A DNA stretch of 41,359 nucleotides from a virus. A program made the position numbers and the translations under genes. The stretch spans positions 1 to 41,359 of the IMG/VR virus record IMGVR_UViG_3300034096_001100. The stretch is one strand, 5' to 3'. Within the stretch, counting starts at the first letter, position 1. Each line of letters starts with the position of its first letter. The notes under the pieces were generated by a model. It ran no database searches and had not been told where the DNA came from. It was given only the letters and a program-made list of their open reading frames with translations. Of this stretch, positions 1-7,593 are shown piece after piece.

Positions 1-2
1 CT

Positions 3-1223
3 GCGGAGATCGACCGGCTGAATCCTCCGGCGTCGTTCTTCTCCATGGACGGCTTCAACAACCTGGCCCAGGGATTCACCGACCTGACCCAGAACCCAGT
101 GCTTCAGACGATCGCTGGCCCCGGCGGCCTTCTCGGTACCAGCCTGCCGGCCGACGCCATCGCCCGTGAGCGAGCCATGGCAACCACCCCGGAACAGCTC
201 CGCATGATCCAGGCCCGCGAGGCTCAGGCCGGGATGCAGGGCGCGCTCCTCGACGCCCTTGGTGCTGGCGCCGCCATGCGGGGCAGTGCCGCCCCCAACA
301 TGACGGCCCCCGGCACCCGCGTCATCGACAACCCCACCCTCCGCGGCCAGACCCCGCCGACGTTCCGTGGACCTGGCGCAATGAACCCCAACGTGATGGA
401 TGTCACCCCAGGCCGTCCCGCCAAGCCTGTGACAGTGATCCCTGGAAACCCTGGCCAGGTCATGGACATGCCGGCGCCTCAGGCCATGCCGGGCGTCACG
501 CCCCGCGATCTGCCGACAAACACCGGTGGACCCCGCCAGGGACCAATGCGCCCCATCGGCCCTGTGCAGACGGCCGACGAAAGCTTCACGGCTCCGACCG
601 TCAGGGTCAAGAATGTTCCGGGGGACATCAACAACCCCACGGCCCAGCGCCGCACTGAGCAAGGCGGTCGTGTTCCGGCGTCTCCCACCGGAAGAGAGCA
701 GGGCCCAGGCACCGCTGCAACCGAAGGCCAGATGCGTGTCCGTAGGTCAGACGCCCGTGTTCGCGAGCTCCGGGAACAGGATCGAGTCACCGACATCATC
801 AACAACCTGATCGATCGCGGTGTTCTCCAGCCCAACCAGCCTGCCACCAGCACCCCCGAAGCCAAGCCCGCTACCGCCCCGGCTCCGGCCACCGAAACGG
901 CTCTTGCTCAAGTTGCCAAGCCGGCAACACCGAAACCGGCAGCTGAAGCTCCGATCCCGCTCGCTGAACCCAGCGGCACCACGGTCGGCCGCAACACGGT
1001 ACAGGCCACCACGGTCAAACCACGCGCTACCCCGGCTCCTGGCCAGAAGGCCCAGTCCCGCAAGTCCGTCACCGAGGCCCTCAAGGCCTACGGAACCAAG
1101 GTCGTCGAGGATACCCGTGCACTCCTTGCCAAGGACCGCAAGGGCCAGGTCACCGACTCCGACGTTCTTGAGTACCTGCAGGGCCTGCTCCCCACCAAGG
1201 AATCCAAGGCAAACCCTCAGTAG
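3..1223 (+). CDS. Pro/Ala-rich phage protein, 5' end outside window
   Basis: I do not recognise the family. The frame is open to the window's left edge: the codons before the ATG at 45 read AEIDRLNPPASFFS with no stop, so the gene probably starts upstream and the ATG at 45 is an internal Met. The visible part is about 406 residues. It has an N-terminal segment rich in Gly and Ala, a long low-complexity Pro/Thr/Ala middle, and a compact charged C-terminus (about the last 60 residues) that could be helical. The composition suggests a linker-rich virion or internal protein; this is inference from position beside structural genes. The TAG stop overlaps a GC-rich stem-loop. Confidence 0.75.
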   Translation, partial: AEIDRLNPPASFFSMDGFNNLAQGFTDLTQNPVLQTIAGPGGLLGTSLPADAIARERAMATTPEQLRMIQAREAQAGMQGALLDALGAGAAMRGSAAPNMTAPGTRVIDNPTLRGQTPPTFRGPGAMNPNVMDVTPGRPAKPVTVIPGNPGQVMDMPAPQAMPGVTPRDLPTNTGGPRQGPMRPIGPVQTADESFTAPTVRVKNVPGDINNPTAQRRTEQGGRVPASPTGREQGPGTAATEGQMRVRRSDARVRELREQDRVTDIINNLIDRGVLQPNQPATSTPEAKPATAPAPATETALAQVAKPATPKPAAEAPIPLAEPSGTTVGRNTVQATTVKPRATPAPGQKAQSRKSVTEALKAYGTKVVEDTRALLAKDRKGQVTDSDVLEYLQGLLPTKESKANPQ

Positions 1224-1248
1224 GGGCTGGGTCCAACAGCCCAGCCCC
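1223..1248 (+). terminator. GC-rich stem-loop after the first gene, no U tract
   Basis: GGGGCTGGG (1223-1231) pairs perfectly with CCCAGCCCC (1240-1248) around an 8-nt loop, beginning at the last base of the stop codon. No T run follows, so it is at best a weak or factor-dependent terminator, or an RNA-stabilising hairpin. Confidence 0.35.
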
Positions 1249-1276
1249 CGTACCTAAGGAAGCCTCCCAGATACCT

Positions 1277-1675
1277 TTGACCATCCCGCTTCCGCAAGGT
1301 TTCAAAGCGGTTCGCATGATGGGTACGCCGGAAGCCCGTGCCGAAGGAATGCTGGCTTACGGTGTCGTCAATCCAGAGACCGGAAAAATGGGGGGGCAGA
1401 TTGTTTTTGTGTGGAACCCAGCCAACAGGATGTACCAGCCTTCTTGGCCAGGGGTGAACCTGTACCATTACGAACAGAACAAAGGTCTTTACCCGGCATT
1501 CTTGAAGGAGGTCTCCAAGTATGTCGACATCGGATCCTCGGGGACATCCAAGGAAGCAGGGTCCATGCCGAACGCACTCAAGGTCTGGCGCAAGCTCGGT
1601 GCTGTTGAAGAGCAGGTGGTAGAGAATGAGTCCCTGAGTGGTCCACGAGCCTTTGTGCTGCGGAGGAAGAAGTGA
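1277..1675 (+). CDS. Hypothetical protein, 132 aa
   Basis: A small protein of unknown family. The longest frame starts at a TTG (1277), giving MTIPLPQGFKAV; ATG codons at 1316 and 1319 are alternatives, and neither choice has a strong ribosome-binding site. The middle part looks globular (AYGVVNPETGKMGGQIVFVWNP) and the C-terminus is basic (RAFVLRRKK). The alternating hydrophobic strand and helix pattern, ending in a 'VWRKLGAVEE' helix, faintly recalls GNAT-type acetyltransferase folds, but no CoA-binding loop is identifiable, so I assign no function. The stop overlaps the next GTG start (GTGA), implying translational coupling. Confidence 0.6.
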   Translation: MTIPLPQGFKAVRMMGTPEARAEGMLAYGVVNPETGKMGGQIVFVWNPANRMYQPSWPGVNLYHYEQNKGLYPAFLKEVSKYVDIGSSGTSKEAGSMPNALKVWRKLGAVEEQVVENESLSGPRAFVLRRKK

Positions 1676-2115
1676 GCAAGAAGCGCAAGGGCATGTCCTT
1701 CAGCCTCGGCGGCGGACTCCGGTGGGTCCATGAGTCTCGGTTCTGTGACGAGCTCCAGATGACTCCGAAGGGGTTCCGTCGCCTGTGCCGGCAGCTGGGC
1801 GTACCCATGCTGCACATCCACGAGGACTGGCTCGTGAACCTCCACATGTTCCGGATCGGCATGTGGGCCGCTTGCCGCTTCGGCCAACCGGACTTCCTCG
1901 TGCCGGGCTGCGAGCAGATCTCGAAGGGCCGAAAGCCCGCCCGTCACCAGGCAACTTCCGTGACCCGCGAGTACATCGAGAAGAATCTCCCGATGCTTAT
2001 CGAGGAGATCAACAAGGCCCGCGTCATGGACGGCATCGAACTCGAGCAGCGCACCATCGACGAGTCCCGTGACGCCGCCCGCCGTATGCTCAACCTCCTC
2101 AACCCCAGGACCTGA
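1672..2115 (+). CDS. Small basic protein, possible HTH DNA-binding protein, 147 aa
   Basis: Starts at a GTG in a GTGA overlap with the preceding stop and has a strong GGAGGAAG ribosome-binding site within the end of the upstream gene. The N-terminus is basic (SKKRKG). A segment near residues 24-50 (FCDELQMTPKGFRRLCRQLGV) resembles the helix-turn-helix of excisionase or MerR-like small proteins, with 'MTPKGFRRLCRQLGVP' as possible turn and recognition helix. The C-terminal third is predicted helical and charged. A role in DNA binding, such as control or packaging, is inference. It stands at the head of a run of very short genes. Confidence 0.65.
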   Translation: MSKKRKGMSFSLGGGLRWVHESRFCDELQMTPKGFRRLCRQLGVPMLHIHEDWLVNLHMFRIGMWAACRFGQPDFLVPGCEQISKGRKPARHQATSVTREYIEKNLPMLIEEINKARVMDGIELEQRTIDESRDAARRMLNLLNPRT

Positions 2116-2116
2116 C

Positions 2117-2248
2117 ATGCCGTTCAAGTCGAAGGCCCAGCAGGGCTACATGTTCTCGAAGATGCCGAAGACCGCCAAGAAGTGGGCGAAGGAAACGCCC
2201 AACATGAAGTCCCTCCCGAAGAAGGCCCCCAAGAAGCGGAGCAAGTGA
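2117..2248 (+). CDS. Short basic phage protein of the MPFKSKAQQ type, 43 aa
   Basis: Encodes 43 residues beginning MPFKSKAQQGYMFSK and ending in a Lys-rich tail (PKKAPKKRSK). Short phage proteins starting MPFKSKAQQ and containing an AKKWAKETP-like segment recur in many tailed phages, to my knowledge without a known function. The ATG follows the previous TGA by one base, and its own TGA overlaps the next ATG (TGATG region, 2246-2250). The net positive charge suggests contact with nucleic acid, but that is speculative. Confidence 0.75.
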   Translation: MPFKSKAQQGYMFSKMPKTAKKWAKETPNMKSLPKKAPKKRSK

Positions 2249-2502
2249 TGGCTGCAAAGAAGAAGCGGTTCGACTTCAAGGCGGTCCACAAGAACCCAAA
2301 GGGCGGGCTCAGCGAGGCCGGCCGGTCGGCCTACAACAAGGCGACCGGCGGCAACCTCAAGGCGCCGCAGCCCGAGGGCGGCCCCCGGCGCAACAGCTTC
2401 TGCGCCCGAATGCGCGGCATGAAGAAGAAGCTCACGAGCTCCAAGACCGCGAACGATCCGAACTCCCGCATCAACAAGAGCCTTCGGGCCTGGAACTGCT
2501 GA
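2248..2502 (+). CDS. DUF6321-like protein, 84 aa
   Basis: Matches from memory the DUF6321 pattern: a basic start, GGLSEAGRSAYNKATGGNLKAP, then RRNSFCARMRGMKKKLT, then NDPNSRINKSLRAWNC at the C-terminus. The ordered blocks G-L-x3-GR-x-AYN, SFCARM-x-GMK and NDPNSRINK-x-LRxW are the family's conserved parts. Members occur in many phages and have no established function that I know of. I chose ATG 2248, which overlaps the preceding stop, over a longer in-frame start at 2182 that would run through the upstream gene. The protein is strongly basic. Confidence 0.85.
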   Translation: MAAKKKRFDFKAVHKNPKGGLSEAGRSAYNKATGGNLKAPQPEGGPRRNSFCARMRGMKKKLTSSKTANDPNSRINKSLRAWNC

Positions 2503-2503
2503 C

Positions 2504-2701
2504 ATGCTACCCCCACTGAATGCGAAGCCGAAGAAGCCTTCCAAGTACGCGCCCAAGAAGTGCCCTGAGTGCGGCGAGAAGCTGGACGAGGAGGGCGAGT
2601 GCGAGGAGTGCGGCTACGGTTGCGAGGAGTGCGAGGCCGAGAAGGAAGCCGCGAAGCAGATGGAGATCAAGTTGTCGATCTTGCTTCCCGGCGGAGACTA
2701 G
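2504..2701 (+). CDS. Small Cys-rich, acidic zinc-ribbon-like protein, 65 aa
   Basis: Starts at the ATG one base after the preceding stop. Residues 20-45 contain CPECGEKLDEEGECEECG followed by CEEC, that is three CxxC knuckles able to hold a zinc ion, flanked by a Lys/Pro-rich N-terminus and an acidic Glu-rich middle. This looks like a minimal zinc ribbon, with a likely protein- or nucleic-acid-binding role. One copy of the genome-wide CAGTGGGGGT word, antisense, lies at codons 3-6, where it encodes PPL. No specific function is assignable. Confidence 0.7.
   Translation: MLPPLNAKPKKPSKYAPKKCPECGEKLDEEGECEECGYGCEECEAEKEAAKQMEIKLSILLPGGD
2509..2518 (-). repeat. CAGTGGGGGT motif copy 1
   Basis: Exact 10-mer on the - strand, with T before it, inside the zinc-ribbon-like gene (encodes PPL). 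Confidence 0.85.
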
Positions 2702-2708
2702 TTACAAT
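2681..2708 (+). promoter_or_regulatory. Weak candidate sigma70-type promoter
   Basis: TTGCTT (2681-2686) and TACAAT (2703-2708) are separated by 16 bases, ahead of the 2755 gene. The -10 is a good match and the -35 is partial. It overlaps the end of the upstream gene and is followed by a 7-bp hairpin (GTTCCGC 2720-2726 with GCGGAAC 2732-2738). Confidence 0.25.
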
Positions 2709-2754
2709 CTGATCAACATGTTCCGCCTGTTGCGGAACCAACCAGGAGAGTGTC

Positions 2755-2871
2755 ATGAAGAACAAGATGATGATGAAGGCCGCAGCCAAGGGCAAGCCGT
2801 CCAAGGGCGCCGCCAAGAAGAACCCGTTCGCCGCCATGCGCGCCAAGGCGAAGCCCGCCCCCAAGAAGTGA
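2755..2871 (+). CDS. Tiny Lys/Ala-rich basic protein, 38 aa
   Basis: ATG 2755 follows a clear AGGAGAG ribosome-binding site (about 2743-2749). The 38-residue product is nearly all Lys, Ala, Met, Pro and Gly (starts MKNKMMMKAAAK, ends AKPAPKK), with no acidic residue. This composition resembles histone-tail or nucleoid-binding peptides, so a DNA-condensing or capsid-internal role is conceivable but unproven. It is too short to be found by length filters. The 53-bp gap before it is one of the few non-coding stretches here and holds a 7-bp stem-loop. Confidence 0.65.
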   Translation: MKNKMMMKAAAKGKPSKGAAKKNPFAAMRAKAKPAPKK

Positions 2872-2880
2872 GGGTGACCC

Positions 2881-4404
2881 ATGGCCGAACCGGATGATCT
2901 GAATCAGCTATCGCTTGATCGTCCGGTTCGGCCGGGGGAGATGTTCCTCCCCAAGGAGGGTTTCAAGTACCCCAATCCGCAGCTCCTCCGCAGGCAGGCG
3001 CGCACGAAGGCAACCACCTTGCTGCCGGAGCTGGAACAGAACTTCCAGTATGCCCTAGATGTGACGCCGATGTCCAGGTCCGGTTTCGGACAGGGCACTC
3101 GGATCAAGCTTGATCCGGACCTTCCGATCCTGGAATCGCGGATCGTCCCGTGGTTCGGGCGCGTCGACAGCCCCGAGTACATGGACGAGTTGCGCCGCAC
3201 TCAGGACAGCCTGGAGAAGGCTCGCGCGGCCATGCCAGCTCTCAAGCAGCGCCATGCCCGAGAGTTCGAGCGGCAGGTCTCGACCCTGGGTCACGCCCTG
3301 CGCCAGTTCGGAACCCAAGGACTTGGCACGACCATTCGGATGGGCCTGGCAAATCCAAACGTCGCCACCTCAGAGCTCAATGTCCGTGATGCCCACATGA
3401 TCATGGCTTACCTGATGGGCCGCAATCTGCCGCCGGAATCCGCGTCCATGGACCTCACCCGCCAGGTAGCTGACCGTTCCGTCGGTCGCCACGCTGCGCG
3501 CCTGGGTCTTCAGGTGGCCCGTCCAGACCCAGCGTACGTGATGGGTGCACCACTATCCGAGCACGTCCGTGGACTTGAGCTTGGCTTTGGAACCAAGGGC
3601 CAGGGTCACTTGCTCGCCGGCCTCGGCCTCAAGAGCGACACCGACATCTTCGGGGTCCAGTTCGAGGAGCAGTTCATCAACAAGGGTCAGCCTCTCAACC
3701 CGTTCAGCCGCAAGCTGGTCGAGGGGGTGATGGCTGACCGCGAGCGTGTCGCCCAATCAGAGTTGCAACTGGCCAAGGCCACGTCTTCCAAGGCTAAGTT
3801 CCGCGAAGCATCAGTGGCTTATCGCAACGCGCTTGAAAGCTTCCTCGACGATGTCTTCAATCAGGATCCTCCGAGCCAGACTCCTGGGCTCAAGATGCCC
3901 AAGATCAATGTGCCCAAGGACGTGATCCAGGAGTCCGTGAACAACTCCTTCAAGAAGACGTTCCGCCAGGGTATGGAGCCGTTCGGAACTCGGCATCTGG
4001 ACGCAGTTCGCAAGGACATTCGCGAAACGGCTCTCAGTGCGATCAAAGACGGACATCCTCGGGCGGAGTACGTTCGCCTGCGCTTCCAAGACATGAAGCG
4101 AGGCGTTGACGAATACTTGATCCAGTGGGTCCGGAGCCAGAAGACCTTCCAAGCCCCGAGACGGGCATCGAAGGCGACGCTTGCTGCGGAGGGCGGAGTC
4201 AAGAGCGTGGTCAATCCTGTGACCAAGACCATGAGCGAGGGAGTGCCCGCGCGCGCGACGAACCTCAAGCGGCTGGAGCAGGGAACCGCTCAAGTGTTGA
4301 AGCAGCTGGGACGCACTGCGCCAAATATTCCGATGTTCCTGGTAACAGCACTGGCCGCCGGCCTTGCAGTCACCGGGTTCACGAGAGAGGATTCAGATGT
4401 CTAA
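2881..4404 (+). CDS. Hypothetical virion-associated protein with C-terminal membrane segment, 507 aa
   Basis: No family recognised. The protein is largely charged and probably helical, with a central region (about residues 200-330) of mixed composition and a C-terminal hydrophobic stretch at about 479-498 (NIPMFLVTALAAGLAVTGF) suited to one membrane span just before the end. A single C-terminal span on a large soluble protein would fit a virion protein that touches the host membrane, but this is inference. The start ATG follows an AGGGTGA ribosome-binding site. The end overlaps the next gene by 8 nt (ATG at 4397). Confidence 0.75.
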   Translation: MAEPDDLNQLSLDRPVRPGEMFLPKEGFKYPNPQLLRRQARTKATTLLPELEQNFQYALDVTPMSRSGFGQGTRIKLDPDLPILESRIVPWFGRVDSPEYMDELRRTQDSLEKARAAMPALKQRHAREFERQVSTLGHALRQFGTQGLGTTIRMGLANPNVATSELNVRDAHMIMAYLMGRNLPPESASMDLTRQVADRSVGRHAARLGLQVARPDPAYVMGAPLSEHVRGLELGFGTKGQGHLLAGLGLKSDTDIFGVQFEEQFINKGQPLNPFSRKLVEGVMADRERVAQSELQLAKATSSKAKFREASVAYRNALESFLDDVFNQDPPSQTPGLKMPKINVPKDVIQESVNNSFKKTFRQGMEPFGTRHLDAVRKDIRETALSAIKDGHPRAEYVRLRFQDMKRGVDEYLIQWVRSQKTFQAPRRASKATLAAEGGVKSVVNPVTKTMSEGVPARATNLKRLEQGTAQVLKQLGRTAPNIPMFLVTALAAGLAVTGFTREDSDV

Positions 4405-4813
4405 GCCCAAGGAACAGATCGAGAACGGCGAGGACGTGATCCGTTCGATGTTCTCGATCGACGGGGCGGCTGCGGCCATCAGGCGATCGGGATTCGACAT
4501 CGAGGAGGAGTTCGCGATGTACATCGACATCGCCCGCAACTCGCTCGAGGACAACACGAGACTTGCCGCCCTGCAAAGATTGCATAGGCGTACACGAGAA
4601 ATTGCGGAAGTGAACGGCATGATCTCGACCGGATCGGTTAGAATGGTATCCCATGAAGAAGACGGAACCCTCATCGAGCAGACCCGCTCAGAATCCCGGC
4701 TCCTCTCCCAGGTCCGAGGATTCAACCTCCCCGGCAATTCGGGGATCGCGAAACGGGTCCTTCCACCCGCAGACCCTGGATCATCTGGAGCAGCGCCTGC
4801 AGCAGATGCGTAA
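4397..4813 (+). CDS. Hypothetical protein, possible small terminase subunit, 138 aa
   Basis: Start chosen at ATG 4397, preceded by GAGAGG; a longer in-frame start at 4364 lies inside the previous gene. The helical core (EEFAMYIDIARNSLEDNTRLAALQRLHRRTREIAEVNGMI, about residues 36-76, quoted only in part elsewhere) has the shape of small-terminase helices that bind pac DNA. The gene lies about 0.8 kb upstream of the large terminase, where such a gene is usual. This is a position-plus-pattern guess, not a recognised domain. The C-terminal 50 residues are Pro/Ala-rich and overlap the next frame by 161 nt. Confidence 0.6.
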   Translation: MSKPKEQIENGEDVIRSMFSIDGAAAAIRRSGFDIEEEFAMYIDIARNSLEDNTRLAALQRLHRRTREIAEVNGMISTGSVRMVSHEEDGTLIEQTRSESRLLSQVRGFNLPGNSGIAKRVLPPADPGSSGAAPAADA

Positions 4814-5096
4814 CGAGGACTTCGCTTCGTGGGGGGCGATTCCGCTGGAGGACATCGGCATCATCGAGCTTGACCGCGTGGTTGGACGGGCGTCCGACTT
4901 CGGACGCGAGATCCGCAATGAACTCTGCGTCTCCGACGGGTCCCGGCTCAAGGAGAAGTGGCGCGAGGTGGCTTCCCGCCTCTGGGTCCATTCCCCCGCC
5001 GCCGTCAATCCCACCAACCTGTTTGCGGCGCTCTGCTTCCTGGCGTCATCGCAGCTCTACGCAGAGGGGGCCATCCGTGCCTCGGGCCCCCAGTAG
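4653..5096 (+). CDS. Hypothetical protein, uncertain start, 147 aa or shorter
   Basis: No family recognised. The C-terminal 97 residues (from MRNEDFASWG, ATG at 4806) look like a folded helical protein containing a WREVASRLWVHSPAAVNPTNLF-type segment. The first 50 residues, if translated from ATG 4653, overlap the preceding gene by 161 nt and lack a ribosome-binding site. Their HPQTLDHLEQRLQQ stretch nevertheless reads as a good amphipathic helix. Both starts are possible; 4806 gives only an 8-nt overlap. The end overlaps the GTG of the next gene by 20 nt. Confidence 0.6.
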   Translation: MKKTEPSSSRPAQNPGSSPRSEDSTSPAIRGSRNGSFHPQTLDHLEQRLQQMRNEDFASWGAIPLEDIGIIELDRVVGRASDFGREIRNELCVSDGSRLKEKWREVASRLWVHSPAAVNPTNLFAALCFLASSQLYAEGAIRASGPQ

Positions 5097-5301
5097 GACC
5101 CTGAGGGTCGACGAGCAAACCCATCGGGATCTGCGGTCGCTCTGCGCCAAGTACAGCGATTCCACCGGTCGTTACCACAGTCTCGCCGACATGGTCCGCA
5201 TCGGGCTGACACTATCAACCATTGATCTCGAGAGGAGGGAACATGCCCGTGGGAGACATCGAACACCGCCTGGAAGTGATGAGGGAGTACTACCCGTCTG
5301 A
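5077..5301 (+). CDS. Ribbon-helix-helix-like small protein, GTG start, 74 aa
   Basis: The reading frame is open further upstream, but GTG 5077 with an AGAGGGGG ribosome-binding site 5 bases before it is the sensible start. Residues 8-45 (RTLRVDEQTHRDLRSLCAKY, then YHSLADMVRIGLTL) match the strand-helix-helix layout of Arc/MetJ-type or CopG-type DNA-binding proteins: a basic strand, then a 'D..TH..L' helix, then an 'S.ADMVR.GL' helix. Such a protein could repress transcription or help recognise phage DNA for packaging. The C-terminus overlaps the next gene by 59 nt. Confidence 0.6.
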   Translation: MPRAPSRTLRVDEQTHRDLRSLCAKYSDSTGRYHSLADMVRIGLTLSTIDLERREHARGRHRTPPGSDEGVLPV

Positions 5302-5632
5302 CGACCATTCGACCATCGACGAGGCCATCGAGACGATCAAGCGTCTCCGCCAGATGATCCGAAAGGTCTCGTACGTTCCCGCCATCAAGGAAGAGATCGA
5401 GAACATCAACCCGGCCGCGATGTTCATCGACGGCATGGACGACGCCATCATCGGCTACGCGATTCAGTGGGGGTCTCCCGCCCTGGTCGTGTACGACGCC
5501 GAGCGCATCATCGAGATCCTGTCGAAGGACATGGGCTACGAGGACGCCTCCGAGTTCTTCAGCTTCAACATCGAGTGCGCCTACGTCGGCCCCGGGACTC
5601 CGCTGATCCTGTACCGGCCGGAGCCCGAGTGA
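5243..5632 (+). CDS. Hypothetical acidic protein, 129 aa
   Basis: ATG 5243 follows an excellent AGGAGGG site; an in-frame ATG at 5222 is possible but less likely. The product is acidic (PSDDHSTIDEAIETIKRLRQ, then NINPAAMFIDGMDDAIIGYAIQWGSPALVVYDAERIIEIL). The 'INPAAMFIDGMDDAIIGYA' and 'YDAERIIEIL' blocks recur, as I remember, in small phage proteins described only as hypothetical. Its TGA overlaps the terminase start (TGATG). A CAGTGGGGGT word at 5465 encodes the QWGS of this protein. Confidence 0.75.
   Translation: MPVGDIEHRLEVMREYYPSDDHSTIDEAIETIKRLRQMIRKVSYVPAIKEEIENINPAAMFIDGMDDAIIGYAIQWGSPALVVYDAERIIEILSKDMGYEDASEFFSFNIECAYVGPGTPLILYRPEPE
5465..5474 (+). repeat. CAGTGGGGGT motif copy 2
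   Basis: Exact 10-mer in sequence GATTCAGTGGGGGTCTCC; encodes QWGS in the 129-residue gene. Confidence 0.85.
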
Positions 5633-7593
5633 TGGAGATCAAGCGGATCCAGAGCCGGGAGCAAGGCAACGACAACTACCCGCTACCGCCGGACTACGAC
5701 ACCCTCACCAAGGATGGTCAGCGTCTGGCTCGGGTCAACGCTTGCCGCCAGTGGCTTCTTCACGAGGACGATCTCGAGGTCCGTGGCAACAACCTCGTGG
5801 CTTCCGTGTGGTGGTTCGACCGCTACTACCTCTGGCCCGATGACGACGCCGACTTCAACCCGCTCTTCTACGACGACACGCCCCTGGAGACCCCGGACTT
5901 CCACTGGGTGCTGCTGCGGCAGTGGGCCTCGTACCGCTTGACGGCGGCCGTCGCTCCCCGTGGTTCCGCGAAATCCTACCTGAACTGCAAGGACATGCTG
6001 CTCCGCCTGATCACGCGGCCGGCCTACTCCTTCGTGTACGCGACCTCCACGCACCCGAACGCGCGCGAGGTCGGTGAGCGCATCAAGCGCCAGCTGATTC
6101 ACAACCAGCGGATCCACGACGACTTCTCACCCGAGTTCGATGGGCGCATCGTTCCACGCCGCGGCGAAGGCTCCTTCAGCACCGAGCACATGATCCTCAA
6201 CAACGGGTCCTGGCTCCGGCTCCTGAGTGCCTCGTCGAAGCAGCGTGGTGGCCGTCCCCGTCGCTACCGGCTGGACGACCCCGAGTACGATCCCAAGTCC
6301 TCGACTCCGATGTCGGTGCTCCGCGCCTACATGGACGAGCTCCTCTTCAAGATCGTGATCCCGATGGTCACGCGCCCTGACACCGGCGTGGACTGGGTCG
6401 GCACGTTCGTGTCGAAGCGCCACTACCTGTGGCATGCGATGCAGACCGAAGATACCCCCGAAGGCCTTCTTGCCAAGGACGCCCGCTTCAACCGCTGGGC
6501 CCGTCTCGTGATCCCCGCTGCGATCGAGGACGATGGCAAGCTGATGTCGTGCTGGCCGGACATGTGGCCCACCTCCCGGGAGGAGCGTCTCGAGAAAGCC
6601 AAGACCCGCCCCCGCTTCAAGGAGGCCCTGTCGCTGGAGGAGATCCGCGAGACCATCGGTAGCTCCAACTTCGCCTCCGAGTACATGGCGTCCCCCGGCG
6701 ACGGCACCGACTCGTTCTTCGGCGAACTCGACCAGCAGAAGCACGGCTGGTGGTACGAGGAGATCGACGACCATCTCGATCAGCCGCTGTCCTCCACTAC
6801 GCACATCTGCTGGTACGAGCGGAACGGCGAGAACCACGAGCTTCGGAGGATGCCGATCCAGGACTTCCTTAGGTCCTACTGCCGCACCTTCATGACCTCG
6901 GACACCTCGCACACGTCCGGCAGCGACTCCGACTTCAAGGTCGTGTGCCTGATGGCCGTCACCCCGCAGAACGACCTGTTCGTCCTCGACCTCTGGGCCC
7001 GCCAGGGCCAGGAGTCTGAGCTGGTCCGGGCCACCTTCGAGATGGCTGACCGCTGGCGCTGCCCCACTGTACACCCCGAGGCCATCCGCCAGGGCGTCTC
7101 GCTCTACAACGCGCTCCAGTCCATCGTCTCCACCCGCGCCAACGACATGGCCGGCGTGGCCCACCTGCCCAAGATCGTCAAGCTGAACCCCGGCATGGCG
7201 GAGAAGCAGGACAAGATCGCCGGCCTCCAGTTCCGGTTCGAGCACGGCAAGATCAAGTTGCCCCTTTGGCGCCGGTCCCAGCTGCCGTGGCGCCACCTCT
7301 TCGACCAGGTGGAGTCGTTCAACCCCGAGGCCCAGGACGGCGGCCTTGAGAAGGACGACTGCATCGACGCCGTCGCCATGTCCCAGTTCGTCCTGCGGGG
7401 CCGTCTGGCCAAGCCCCCAGGAGCCGCAGCCGACAAGAGCCTGTTCGAGCGCCTGCGGGACGGCGACTTCTTCGACAACGGCCGGCACATCGGCGAAGGC
7501 CTCAATATCGACAGCCTGACCGCCCAGCAGATCCACGAGATCTTGGATGCACGAACCCCACACCCAACAACCACAAAGACAAACAAGATCTGA
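5632..7593 (+). CDS. terL: Terminase large subunit
   Basis: 653 residues from ATG 5632. The N-terminal ATPase domain has a Walker A-like APRGSAKS (residues 108-115) and a candidate Walker B in the RLDD region (213-216) or the AYMDE region (232-236). The C-terminal nuclease domain shows the RNase H-like acidic pattern: D424 in FMTSDTS, an acidic residue near E483, and D579 in KDDCIDAVAMS. The enzyme would translocate DNA into the prohead and cut it, docking on the portal encoded 305 bp downstream. The longer open frame to 5467 reads through the upstream gene and was rejected. The short C-terminal tail (PHPTTTKTNKI) is Thr/Lys-rich. Confidence 0.93.
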   Translation: MEIKRIQSREQGNDNYPLPPDYDTLTKDGQRLARVNACRQWLLHEDDLEVRGNNLVASVWWFDRYYLWPDDDADFNPLFYDDTPLETPDFHWVLLRQWASYRLTAAVAPRGSAKSYLNCKDMLLRLITRPAYSFVYATSTHPNAREVGERIKRQLIHNQRIHDDFSPEFDGRIVPRRGEGSFSTEHMILNNGSWLRLLSASSKQRGGRPRRYRLDDPEYDPKSSTPMSVLRAYMDELLFKIVIPMVTRPDTGVDWVGTFVSKRHYLWHAMQTEDTPEGLLAKDARFNRWARLVIPAAIEDDGKLMSCWPDMWPTSREERLEKAKTRPRFKEALSLEEIRETIGSSNFASEYMASPGDGTDSFFGELDQQKHGWWYEEIDDHLDQPLSSTTHICWYERNGENHELRRMPIQDFLRSYCRTFMTSDTSHTSGSDSDFKVVCLMAVTPQNDLFVLDLWARQGQESELVRATFEMADRWRCPTVHPEAIRQGVSLYNALQSIVSTRANDMAGVAHLPKIVKLNPGMAEKQDKIAGLQFRFEHGKIKLPLWRRSQLPWRHLFDQVESFNPEAQDGGLEKDDCIDAVAMSQFVLRGRLAKPPGAAADKSLFERLRDGDFFDNGRHIGEGLNIDSLTAQQIHEILDARTPHPTTTKTNKI

